Source of the DNA: Pseudothauera hydrothermalis
GTDB taxonomy: Bacteria; Pseudomonadota; Gammaproteobacteria; Burkholderiales; Rhodocyclaceae
DNA: 64,000 nucleotides
Direction of reading: 5' to 3'
NCBI RefSeq assembly: GCF_003345255.1
Contig: NZ_CP029331.1
Span: 2,914,001 to 2,978,000 of the forward strand
Both the position numbers and the translations under genes were made by a program. Below, piece after piece: positions 17,101 to 24,481 of this stretch. Under the pieces are notes generated by a model. That model was given only the letters and a program-made list of their open reading frames with translations, was not told the DNA's origin and did not search any database. The stretch's first letter is position 1; each line of letters begins with the position of its first letter.

Positions 17101-17886
17101 ATCGAGCGCGAGGCCGCCGCACTGGCCGCCACCGGTCTGGATGGGGCAAACGCGCGCCGTCTGGCGGGCCACCGTGTGTTCGGCGCCAAGCCGCAAAGCT
17201 ATGGCGCCGGCCTGCAGGGCCTGATCGACGGTGGCCATTGGGACACCGACGCCGACCTTGCCCGCGCTTACCTCGAATGGGGCGGCCATGCCTACGGTCA
17301 GCACGATTATGGCACCGACGCACGCGACGCCTTTGCGCGGCGGCTGGCCGGTATCGACCTGGTCATGCACAACCAGGACAACCGCGAACACGATCTGCTC
17401 GACTCCGACGATTACTACCAGTTCCAAGGCGGCATGGCGGCCGCGGTGCGTCATTTCGCGGGCCGTCAGCCAGCGCTTTACTTTGGCGATCACAGCCATC
17501 CGGCATCGCCTACGGTGCGCTCACTGGCGGAGGAAATCAGCCGTGTGGTGCGCAGCCGCGTCACCAACCCGAAATGGATCGCCGGGGTCAAGCGCCATGG
17601 TTACAAAGGCGCCTTCGAAATCGCCGCCACCGTCGATTACCTGTTTGCCTTCGATGCCACCGCCCGCGTGGTGCGCGACGACCAGTACGCATCCGTGACC
17701 GACGCTTATCTGGAAGACGCCGACACCCGCGACTTTTTGCAACGCCACAACCCGGATGCGCTGATCGACATCTGCCAACGCCTGCTCGAAGCCATGGACC
17801 GCGGCCTGTGGGCAGCACCCGGCGACTACCGCGAACGGGTCGAACAACACCTGCTTGCCGCCGAACAGCAACTGGAACAGCGATGA
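14116..17886 (+). CDS. cobN: Cobaltochelatase large subunit CobN
   Basis: The product has 1256 residues, the usual length for CobN. It carries the CobN/BchH hallmarks: VGKHGNLEWLPGK (about 548-562), FIVNDPGEGTQAKRRAQ just after, and WGTATMRTGGDDIAQA in the C-terminal third. The large subunit binds hydrogenobyrinic acid a,c-diamide and inserts cobalt, driven by an AAA+ ATPase and a VWA subunit. Those partners are encoded immediately downstream, and are ChlI/ChlD-like rather than CobS/CobT. The start overlaps cobW by one base and the stop overlaps the ATPase gene by four. Confidence 0.96.
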   Translation: MHLLAAQPGGYVDDDRVVTRIAQTPGDIVVLSAADTTLALLAAVCPDHDYPTVRLANLLHLRQPASVDLYVDEVLQHARVIVIDHLGGESYWPYGTERVVELARARGIALAMFSGDDSEDTNLLMKSTVAADDARTLWRYLREGGPANARNFYRFLGARFFAHPDTPEPPRALPTVAVFHPQHDLGSVQDWQHDWTPGAPCVLVLFYRAHLQAGNTAVFAHLCAALAARGLNPLPLALTSLKDPACVATLRRLASELDAALILNTTAFARSALEASDDSALAGDLPVLQVILSGGNEAAWRADARGLAPQDIAMHVALPEVDGRILTRAVSFKDLDHHCAHTQSDVVRYRAEPQRMAFVAELAARWCRLRTRPNADKRLALVLANYPTREGRLGNGVGLDTPASVINILRRLAEEGYAVDAIPADGDALMAALRQGVTNDPEHWTVRPAHQSLALADYLSFFNRLPAANRTAIVERWGPPEADPMLRQQRFMLAGLRCGRVFVGIQPARGYQLDPLASYHDPDLVPPHHYLAFYLWLREVWQADAIVHVGKHGNLEWLPGKSVALSEQCWPDLVFGPLPHLYPFIVNDPGEGTQAKRRAQAVIVDHLMPPLTRAESYGPTRDLERQVDEYYEALMLDPRRATALRRQILDHILRHNLHRDLGLPAPTNAEEEQRLLNRTDTYLCELKEAQIRDGLHIFGVSPEGRLRRDTLLALARHPVGDGRDARRGLTQALAADLALGEDFDPLAADWGAPWRGPRPALLRAQDAGLWRTTGDTRERLELLALEVLAEGLPVTADTDWRHTRPVLARIQSELAPRLDACGEQELRQLMRGLAGRFVPAGPSGAPTRGRPDVLPTGRNFYSIDTRAVPTQTSWTLGLRSAERLIERYLQEHGDYPRAIGLSVWGTATMRTGGDDIAQAFALLGVRPKWADGSQRVSDFEIVPAALLGRPRIDVTLRVSGFFRDAFANVIRLFDAAVQAVAALDETEAVNPIRARIEREAAALAATGLDGANARRLAGHRVFGAKPQSYGAGLQGLIDGGHWDTDADLARAYLEWGGHAYGQHDYGTDARDAFARRLAGIDLVMHNQDNREHDLLDSDDYYQFQGGMAAAVRHFAGRQPALYFGDHSHPASPTVRSLAEEISRVVRSRVTNPKWIAGVKRHGYKGAFEIAATVDYLFAFDATARVVRDDQYASVTDAYLEDADTRDFLQRHNPDALIDICQRLLEAMDRGLWAAPGDYRERVEQHLLAAEQQLEQR

Positions 17887-18899
17887 CATTGGACACCCCT
17901 TTTCCGTTTACCGCCTTGTGCGGTCAGCCGCAGTTGCAAACCGCCCTGTTGCTGGCCACCGTCGATCCGCTGATCGGCGGCGTGTTGATCGAAGGTCCGC
18001 GCGGCACCGCCAAATCCACCGCCGCGCGCGCGCTGGCGGCGCTGCTGCCGGGCGGGCGGTTCGTCGACCTGCCGCTGTCGACCAGCGAGGAGCAACTGGT
18101 TGGCACCCTCGATCTGGAAGCCGCGCTGCAAGGCGGCCAAGTGCGCTTCCGGCCCGGACTCCTGGCGCGCGCCCATGACGGCGTGTTGTATGTGGACGAA
18201 GTCAATCTGCTGCCCGACGGCTTGGTCGATCTGCTGCTCGACGTTTGCGCCAGCGGCATCAACCGCATCGAGCGCGATGCCATCAGCCACGCCCACCCGG
18301 CGCGTTTCACCCTGATCGGTACGATGAACCCCGAGGAGGGCGCACTACGCCCGCAATTACTCGACCGCTTCGGCCTTTTCGTGCGCCTGGACAACCTGCT
18401 GTCACCGGCCGAGCGGCAGGCCATCGTGCGCACCCGCCTGGCCTTCGACGCCGATCCGGCCGCTTTCTACGCCCGCCACGCGCCCGCCCAGCAGGCGCTA
18501 GCCGCGCGGCTGGCCGCTGCCCGCGCCACCCTGGCGCAGATTCCTTTCGCCGACAGCGACCATGAACGGGTCGCCGCGCTCTGTCACGCCGCAAAGGTCG
18601 AAGGCGTGCGCGCCGATCTGGTGATGCTGCGCGCTGCCCGCGCCCACGCCGCGCTGGCCGGCCGCGCCCGGATCGACACCACCGACATCGACACCGTGGC
18701 CGAGTTGGTGCTCGCCCACCGTCGCCAAGCCGAACCCAGCGCCGACAAAGCGGCCACCTACCCGCCGACCGCACCCGCACCCGCGCAGCCGTCCGCGCCC
18801 GCCGCCCCGGAGGCGGAGGACTGGGGCGCGCTAGCGCCGCAGCCGGTGCCTATCGACACGGTGAAGAACGTGCAGCCCTTATCGCTAAAAAAGCGCTGA
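17883..18899 (+). CDS. ChlI/BchI-like AAA+ ATPase subunit of the cobalt chelatase
   Basis: The product has 338 residues, starting at the ATG at 17883 inside the cobN stop. Walker A is GPRGTAKSTAARALA, Walker B is GVLYVDEVNLLPDGLVD, and sensor 1 is LIGTMNPEEGALRPQLLDRF, as in magnesium chelatase I subunits. The last 60 residues form a proline/alanine-rich tail (about 282-315) ending PLSLKKR. Together with the following VWA protein it should form the ATP-driven motor for CobN. The class differs from CobS, so no cobS symbol is given. Confidence 0.92.
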   Translation: MTLDTPFPFTALCGQPQLQTALLLATVDPLIGGVLIEGPRGTAKSTAARALAALLPGGRFVDLPLSTSEEQLVGTLDLEAALQGGQVRFRPGLLARAHDGVLYVDEVNLLPDGLVDLLLDVCASGINRIERDAISHAHPARFTLIGTMNPEEGALRPQLLDRFGLFVRLDNLLSPAERQAIVRTRLAFDADPAAFYARHAPAQQALAARLAAARATLAQIPFADSDHERVAALCHAAKVEGVRADLVMLRAARAHAALAGRARIDTTDIDTVAELVLAHRRQAEPSADKAATYPPTAPAPAQPSAPAAPEAEDWGALAPQPVPIDTVKNVQPLSLKKR

Positions 18900-18919
18900 G
18901 GCGTCCGGCGGCGCCCGGC

Positions 18920-19567
18920 TTGGGCGCTGGCGGACGCCTGCGCAACCCCACCCGCAGAAGGCGCTCGGCCGGCCACGGCGAAGGGCGTATCGACTGGGTG
19001 CGCACCCTGCTCGCCAAGGGCCCGGCGCGGCTTTGCCGCACCCATCTGCGTCACCGCCCGCCACCGGCAGGCAGCCTGACGCTGCACTGCCTGCTACTCG
19101 ACTGCTCGGCGTCGATGCTGCGCGGCGGGCGCTTAGCGCGGGCCAAGGGCCTGCTGTTGGCGTGGACCGCAGCGCTGTACCGTCGCCGGGAAGCGCTCGC
19201 GGTCATCGGGTTTGCCGGCGAGCGCGCGCTGCTTTTGCAGCCTCCGGGCAAGGCGGTTGCCTTCAACGAGCGCTGGATCGCCGCCATCGCCGCGGGCGGC
19301 GCCACGCCCGCTGCGGCCGCGGTGGCGCTTGCCGACCGTGTGCTTGCGCAGTACCGGCGCCGCGCGCCAAACACACGTATCGCCCTGTGGCTACTGTCGG
19401 ACGTGCGCTTTGCCTACCTGCCACCACCGCCGCAGCATGCCGACCACTCTACCGTGATCGATTTCGATGAGGGCCCGCGCGCCCTCGGCCGCGCGCTGCA
19501 CCTGGCGCGCGCATGGAATGCGGACTACGTGTCCGCCTGTACGCTGGCTGCCCCGCGCAGCCGTTGA
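18920..19567 (+). CDS. VWA-domain (ChlD/BchD C-terminal-like) chelatase subunit
   Basis: The VWA fold has an intact MIDAS (LLDCSASML, near residues 59-67) and a GGATPAAAAVALAD stretch supplying a further metal-loop threonine. The preceding GRIDWVRTLLAKG is typical of the region before the VWA domain in ChlD. The start is uncertain: no ATG or GTG occurs upstream in this frame before the ATPase stop, so I use the TTG at 18920 (215 residues); a GTG at 18998 is an alternative. The frame stays open and plausible back into the ATPase gene (KKALRRPAAPGLGAGGR), so start by re-initiation or frameshifting from the ATPase is possible. Confidence 0.8.
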   Translation: MGAGGRLRNPTRRRRSAGHGEGRIDWVRTLLAKGPARLCRTHLRHRPPPAGSLTLHCLLLDCSASMLRGGRLARAKGLLLAWTAALYRRREALAVIGFAGERALLLQPPGKAVAFNERWIAAIAAGGATPAAAAVALADRVLAQYRRRAPNTRIALWLLSDVRFAYLPPPPQHADHSTVIDFDEGPRALGRALHLARAWNADYVSACTLAAPRSR

Positions 19568-19597
19568 ATCAACCCCTTGCAACCGAGGAGAAGCACA

Positions 19598-20278
19598 ATG
19601 CATATCGAACCTGGAATCGTAGAGGGCGCCAAAATCATGCTCAGCTACGCCACCGCCACCGCTGCGCTGGGCTATACCGCCAAGCTCGCCGCCGACACCG
19701 TTGCCGAGGACGGCGCGGCCTCACTCGCGCTGCGCGCAACGCTGGCCAGCGTGCTGGTGTTTTGCTTTTTTGAGGTACTGCCGCACCACCCGGTGGGGGT
19801 ATCGGAGGTGCACCTGATCCTTGGCTCCACCCTGTTGCTGCTGTTCGGAGTCGCCCCGGCAGCCATCGGGCTTGCCGCCGGGCTGCTGGCGCAGGGCCTG
19901 CTGTTTGCACCGGCCGACCTGCCGCAGTACGGCATCAACGTTACCACCTTGCTGGCACCGTTGTTTGCCACCGCTGCGCTGGCCCGTCGCATCATCCCGC
20001 CCCACACCGCTTATGTGGACATCAGCTACCGCCAAGCGCTGCAGCTCTCGGTGACCTATCAGGGCGGCATCGTCGCCTGGGTGGCCTTCTGGGCCCTTTA
20101 CGGCCAAGGCATCGGCGCCGACAACTTGCAACAGGTGGCGACCTTTGGCGCGGCCTACATGAGCGTGGTGTTGCTCGAACCGCTCATCGACTTGGCGGTG
20201 CTTGCCGCGGCCAAGGCGCTCAACCGGCTCAAGGGCAGCATTGCGCTGGAAAAACGTCTGTACGAGTGCGCCCGCTGA
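19598..20278 (+). CDS. CbiM-like energy-coupling-factor permease (cobalt uptake)
   Basis: The product has 226 residues. The ATG at 19598 follows GAGGAG. The N-terminus MHIEPGIVEGAKIMLSYATA is characteristic of CbiM-type S components, with a metal-binding histidine at position 2, and it is followed by about six hydrophobic helices. CbiM captures cobalt or nickel for ECF transporters. No CbiN, CbiQ or CbiO is adjacent. The location inside the riboswitch-controlled operon points to cobalt. Confidence 0.85.
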   Translation: MHIEPGIVEGAKIMLSYATATAALGYTAKLAADTVAEDGAASLALRATLASVLVFCFFEVLPHHPVGVSEVHLILGSTLLLLFGVAPAAIGLAAGLLAQGLLFAPADLPQYGINVTTLLAPLFATAALARRIIPPHTAYVDISYRQALQLSVTYQGGIVAWVAFWALYGQGIGADNLQQVATFGAAYMSVVLLEPLIDLAVLAAAKALNRLKGSIALEKRLYECAR

Positions 20279-20344
20279 CACCGGGCCGCGCGCCAGCGGG
20301 CGGGTGCGCCAACATGCGCGCGCGCCTGGCCGGAGTTTTCCATC

Positions 20345-21562
20345 ATGAGTTGTGTTCAACATCCGTCGCAGGCCGGCTCGCCGGCCAATGATGCACCCCG
20401 TATCCATGGCCGCTGCCCTGGCGCCTTGCGCCCGATGATCTCCGGCGATGGTCTGATCGTGCGCCTGCGCCCGCGCCTGGCGCGGCTCGCCCGCGCGCAA
20501 ATCTTAGGCATTTGCGAAGCGGCCGAGCGCTTTGGCGCCGGGCTGATCGACCTGACCAGCCGGGCCAATCTGCAACTGCGCGGCGTTGCCGAATCGGCCT
20601 GGCGCGCTTTACTCGACAAGCTCGAGCCGCTCGGGCTATTGGACGATTCGGCAGAGCTGGAAGCGCGCCGCAACATCCTCATCGCGCCGGACTGGATGCC
20701 GGGCGACGATAACGTGCGCTTGGCCAATGAGCTGGTCGAACGGCTGGCCGAACTTCCCGCCCTGCCGGCCAAAATCGGCTTTGCCATCGACGCCGGCCCG
20801 GCCCCCTGCCTGCAACACGCGGCGGCCGACTTTCGCATCGAACGCGACACACACGGGACTCTCATTGTGCGCGCGGACGGTCGCCCCTGCGGGGTACCGG
20901 TTGCGGCCGGGCAGGCGGTCAGTGCTTTGATCGCGCTGGCCACCTGGTTCGTCGACAGCGGCGGGCCAGCGGTCGGGCGGATGGCGCGCCACCGCGCCCC
21001 GCTGCCGGCCTGGGCCGGCGGCGAACACGCGCCGGCGCCGGCACGGCCGATGCTGGCGCCGGGCGCACATCCTCTGGGCGTGGTCTGCACCCTGCCCTTT
21101 GGCCAGATCGCGGCCGCCCGCCTGGCGCAGGCGGTCAGCGCCTCGGGGGCGCAGGCAGTGCGGCTCACACCATGGCGGCGGGTGCTGTTCGAGGGGGCTG
21201 CCATGGGGGCGTGGTCGACGCTACTGGCACCGCAAGCGGATCACGACCCGTTGGCAGCCACCGGCTGGCAGATCGAAGCCTGCGCCGGCGCACCGCACTG
21301 TCCGCAGGCCAGCGTGCCGACACGGCCGCTGGCCCTGCAACTGATGGCGCTTGCGCGCCGAGGCAGCCTTCCCGCAGCGGGCGCCGGCGCTTTACGGGTG
21401 ATTCATGTATCCGGCTGCGCAAAACGCTGCGCCTATCCGCACGCCGCCACGATCAACATCGTCGGCCGCGCCGGCGCCTTCGACCTTGGCTGGCAGGACG
21501 CCCCGCCGTCCTGCCTGGGACTTGACGCGAACGAGATCATTGCCCGTCTGGAGATCGGCTGA
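20345..21562 (+). CDS. cobG: Precorrin-3B synthase (oxygen-dependent)
   Basis: The product has 405 residues with the sulfite/nitrite-reductase-like duplicated fold: an early GRCPGALRPMISGDGLIVRL and a first half ending near residue 215. The cysteines CAGAPHC and the later SGCAKRCAYP can ligate a 4Fe-4S cluster next to sirohaem-like chemistry. CobG uses O2 to convert precorrin-3A to precorrin-3B, so its presence shows an aerobic corrin pathway. Its stop overlaps the cobH start. Confidence 0.92.
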   Translation: MSCVQHPSQAGSPANDAPRIHGRCPGALRPMISGDGLIVRLRPRLARLARAQILGICEAAERFGAGLIDLTSRANLQLRGVAESAWRALLDKLEPLGLLDDSAELEARRNILIAPDWMPGDDNVRLANELVERLAELPALPAKIGFAIDAGPAPCLQHAAADFRIERDTHGTLIVRADGRPCGVPVAAGQAVSALIALATWFVDSGGPAVGRMARHRAPLPAWAGGEHAPAPARPMLAPGAHPLGVVCTLPFGQIAAARLAQAVSASGAQAVRLTPWRRVLFEGAAMGAWSTLLAPQADHDPLAATGWQIEACAGAPHCPQASVPTRPLALQLMALARRGSLPAAGAGALRVIHVSGCAKRCAYPHAATINIVGRAGAFDLGWQDAPPSCLGLDANEIIARLEIG

Positions 21563-22191
21563 TGCCTTATGTTTATGAAAAAGACGGTGCAGCCATTTAC
21601 CGTCAATCCTTTGCCACCATTCGCGCCGAGGCCGCGCTCGGACGCTTTGCGGCCGATGAGGAACCGGTGGCGGTGCGTATGATTCACGCCGCCGGCATGG
21701 TCGAGTTGGCCGAACACATTGCGTTTTCGCCGGGTTTCGTGGGCGCCGCGCGCGATGCGCTGGCACGTGGCGCGCCCATTTTGTGCGACGCCCGCATGGT
21801 GTCCGAGGGGATTACCCGGACCCGTCTGCCGGCGGCCAACCCGGTGATTTGCACGTTGACCGATCCCGCAGTGCCGGCGCTCGCCGAGCGCTTGGGCACC
21901 TCCCGTTCGGCCGCTGCCCTGACCTTGTGGCGGCCGCTTTTGGCCGGCGCGGTGGTGGCCATCGGCAATGCGCCGACCGCGCTTTTTCATTTGCTGGAAA
22001 TGCTGGAGGCGCCCGACTGCCCGCGGCCGGCGGCGATCATCGGCTGCCCGGTGGGTTTCGTCGGCGCCGTAGAGTCCAAAGCCGCCTTGTGGGCCGCGCG
22101 CCCGGCGCCATGTTGCGTGGTGCACGGCCGTCTGGGCGGCAGCGCAATCACCGTTGCCGCCATCAATGCCCTTGCGAGCACAAAAGAATGA
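21562..22191 (+). CDS. cobH: Precorrin-8X methylmutase
   Basis: The product has 209 residues. The catalytic histidine lies in VRMIHAAGMVELAEHI. The typical stretches LCDARMVSEGITRTRLPA and IGCPVGFVGAVESKAAL are also present. CobH shifts a methyl group from C-11 to C-12 to give hydrogenobyrinic acid. The gene is overlapped at both ends by cobG and cobI (4-base ATGA overlap with cobI), showing tight translational coupling. Confidence 0.95.
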   Translation: MPYVYEKDGAAIYRQSFATIRAEAALGRFAADEEPVAVRMIHAAGMVELAEHIAFSPGFVGAARDALARGAPILCDARMVSEGITRTRLPAANPVICTLTDPAVPALAERLGTSRSAAALTLWRPLLAGAVVAIGNAPTALFHLLEMLEAPDCPRPAAIIGCPVGFVGAVESKAALWAARPAPCCVVHGRLGGSAITVAAINALASTKE

Positions 22192-22976
22192 ACCTATTTG
22201 TCGAATCCGCCGCGATGCCGGCGACGCATTCGGATCCTGCGCCGCAACGCGCCGCCAGCGGCACCATTTACGGCGTGGGGCTTGGCCCCGGCGCCCAGGA
22301 TCTGCTCAGCGTGCGCGCCGACCGCCTGGTGCGCGGCACCCGGCATGTGGCCTACTTTCGCAAAGCCGGCCGTGCCGGGCGGGCACGGCGCATCGTCGAG
22401 GGCATGCTGCGCGCGGACGCAGTCGAGTTGGCCATGGAGTACCCGGTGACCACCGAAATCGCCCTCGATGACCCGCGCTACAACCAAGTGCTGTCCGCCT
22501 TCTACACCGACTGCTGCACACGCCTGCGCAATATCGCCGCCGGGGGCGAAAACGTCGTCGTGCTGTGCGAAGGCGACCCTTTTTTCTACGGCTCTTTCAT
22601 GCATCTCTACGCCCGTCTGCGGGGCGTGCTGCCGGTTAGCGTGGTGCCGGGCATCACCGGCATGTCGGGCGCCTGGACGGTGAGCGGCACCCCGATCACT
22701 TGGGGCGATGACACGCTCACCGTGCTGGTGGCAACCCTGCCCGAGGAGGCGCTCACCCGCCGTATCCGCGACGCCGATGCGCTGGTGGTGATGAAAGTGG
22801 GCCGCAACCTGCCCAAGCTGCGCCGCGCGGTGGCGGCCGCCGGACGCGAACACGAGGCGTGGCTGGTGGAGTGCGCCACCATGGCCGAAGAGCGGGTGTT
22901 GCGGCTGACCGAGGCGGATCGGGCCAGCCCGTATTTTTCCATCGTACTGATCCACGGCCGGGGGCGGCGGCCATGA
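22188..22976 (+). CDS. cobI: Precorrin-2 C20-methyltransferase
   Basis: The product has 262 residues from the ATG at 22188. It is a class III SAM methyltransferase: GVGLGPGAQDLLSVRADRL near the N-terminus, the substrate loop CEGDPFFYGSFMHLY and VVPGITGMSGAW. The early YFRKAG matches the C20 subgroup. It methylates precorrin-2 to precorrin-3A. It has an extra N-terminal 25 residues rich in small residues; a later start is not obvious. It overlaps cobH and cobJ by 4 bases each. Confidence 0.94.
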   Translation: MNLFVESAAMPATHSDPAPQRAASGTIYGVGLGPGAQDLLSVRADRLVRGTRHVAYFRKAGRAGRARRIVEGMLRADAVELAMEYPVTTEIALDDPRYNQVLSAFYTDCCTRLRNIAAGGENVVVLCEGDPFFYGSFMHLYARLRGVLPVSVVPGITGMSGAWTVSGTPITWGDDTLTVLVATLPEEALTRRIRDADALVVMKVGRNLPKLRRAVAAAGREHEAWLVECATMAEERVLRLTEADRASPYFSIVLIHGRGRRP

Positions 22977-23737
22977 AGGGCTGGCTGACCATTGCCGGAC
23001 TGGGTCCGGGCGCGGCCGAGTTGATCACGCCCCAGGTCAGTGCTGCACTGGCGCAGGCCAGCGATCTGGTCGGCTATCTGCCCTACCTGAACCGCGTGCC
23101 GCCACGCGCCGGGCAGCAACGCCATGCTTCCGACAACCGCGAGGAACTGGCCCGCGCCCGTCAGGCCCTGCAGCTTGCCGCCGCAGGCCGGCAAGTGGTG
23201 GTAGTGTCATCCGGCGATCCCGGCGTATTCGCCATGGCGGCCGCGGTGTGCGAGGCGCTGGAAAACGGCCCGGCAAGCTGGGGGGAGATCGATGTACGGG
23301 TGCTGCCCGGTATCACCGCAATGCTGGCGGCCAGCGCGCGGGCCGGCGCGCCGCTGGGGCACGATTTTTGCGCCATCAACCTGTCCGACAATCTCAAGCC
23401 CTGGGCCTTGATCGAACGCCGGCTGCGCTTGGCGGCCGAGGCCGACTTTGCCATTGCGCTCTACAATCCGCGCTCCAAGGCCCGGCCACAGGGTTTTGCG
23501 CGGGCGCTGGCAATCTTACGCACCGCCTGCGGAGACGAGCGGCCGGTATTGTTTGCACGCGCGGTATTCACCCCGGAAGAGCGGCTCGAGGTGGTCACCC
23601 TCGGCCAGGCGCGCCCGGATATGGCCGACATGCGCACCCTGGTCATCGTCGGCTCCAGCCTCACTCGTCTGGTGCCGCGGCCGGCCGGTGCTCTGCTCTA
23701 CACCCCACGTTCGGCTTACCCCGCAGGTGGGGTATGA
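22973..23737 (+). CDS. cobJ: Precorrin-3B C17-methyltransferase
   Basis: The product has 254 residues. It shows the class III methyltransferase pattern AGLGPGAAELITPQV, then SDLVGYLPYLNRV, SSGDPGVFAMAAAV, LPGITAMLAASARAGAPLGH and ALYNPRSKARP, which place it in the CobJ group that contracts the ring and methylates C17. It overlaps cobI by 4 bases at the start. Its last 22 bases overlap the end of cobK, which runs the other way. Confidence 0.95.
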   Translation: MKGWLTIAGLGPGAAELITPQVSAALAQASDLVGYLPYLNRVPPRAGQQRHASDNREELARARQALQLAAAGRQVVVVSSGDPGVFAMAAAVCEALENGPASWGEIDVRVLPGITAMLAASARAGAPLGHDFCAINLSDNLKPWALIERRLRLAAEADFAIALYNPRSKARPQGFARALAILRTACGDERPVLFARAVFTPEERLEVVTLGQARPDMADMRTLVIVGSSLTRLVPRPAGALLYTPRSAYPAGGV

Positions 23738-24462
23738 GCCAGCCAGTCGAACACCGCCTCCACCGTGTGCACTTCGGCGCGTGCCGGCAGCAGCGGGCGC
23801 TCGATCATCAGCACCGGCACACCCAGGCTGCGGGCGGCCAACAACTTGGCGCGTGCGCCTTCACCGCCGGCGTTCTTGCAAACCACCAGGTCGATACGGT
23901 GGTGCTGAAGCACGGCGATGTCGCCATCCACGCTGAACGGGCCACGGTCGACCAGCACATGATGATCCGGCAGCGCGATGGGCTGGGCGGGCGGGTCGAC
24001 CAGACGCAGCACATAGTGATGCTGCGGACAGGTGGCAAACTCGGCCAGATGCAGGCGCCCCAAGGCCAGCAAAATGCGCCGCGGCGGACCCGCCAGCACT
24101 GCCAGCGCGGCAGCGATGTCGGGCACCCGCTGCCAACGGTCACCCGCCTGCGGTACCCACGGCGGCCGGCTGAGGGCAAGCAGCGGCACGCCGGCCATGC
24201 GCGCTGCAGCCACCGCGTTGGCACTGATCTGCGCCGCGAAAGGGTGGGTGGCATCGATGAGATGGGTAATACGTTCATCGACCAGATAACGCGCCAGCCC
24301 TTCGACCCCGCCAAAACCGCCCACACGGGTCGGCAGCGGCTGGGGGCGCGGCGTTTTGACCCGTCCGGCATAACTGAAACAGGCGTCGATGCCGCGCGCG
24401 GCCAGCGCGCTGGCCAGCGCACTGGCCTCGGTGGTGCCGCCGAGCAACAACAGTTTAGGCAT
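23716..24462 (-). CDS. cobK: Precorrin-6A reductase
   Basis: The product has 248 residues from the ATG at 24462, beginning MPKLLLLGGTTEASALASAL, the NADPH-binding start of CobK. THLIDATHPFAAQISANAV and VVCKNAGGEGARAKLLAA are further family signatures. An upstream ATG at 24483 would add seven residues and overlap the cobL start codon. CobK reduces precorrin-6A to 6B before CobL acts. It is the only gene of the cluster on the minus strand, wedged between cobJ and cobL with no separate promoter space. Confidence 0.93.
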   Translation of the reverse strand: MPKLLLLGGTTEASALASALAARGIDACFSYAGRVKTPRPQPLPTRVGGFGGVEGLARYLVDERITHLIDATHPFAAQISANAVAAARMAGVPLLALSRPPWVPQAGDRWQRVPDIAAALAVLAGPPRRILLALGRLHLAEFATCPQHHYVLRLVDPPAQPIALPDHHVLVDRGPFSVDGDIAVLQHHRIDLVVCKNAGGEGARAKLLAARSLGVPVLMIERPLLPARAEVHTVEAVFDWLAHTPPAG

Positions 24463-24481
24463 TCGAGCAGGATGAGCGGAC

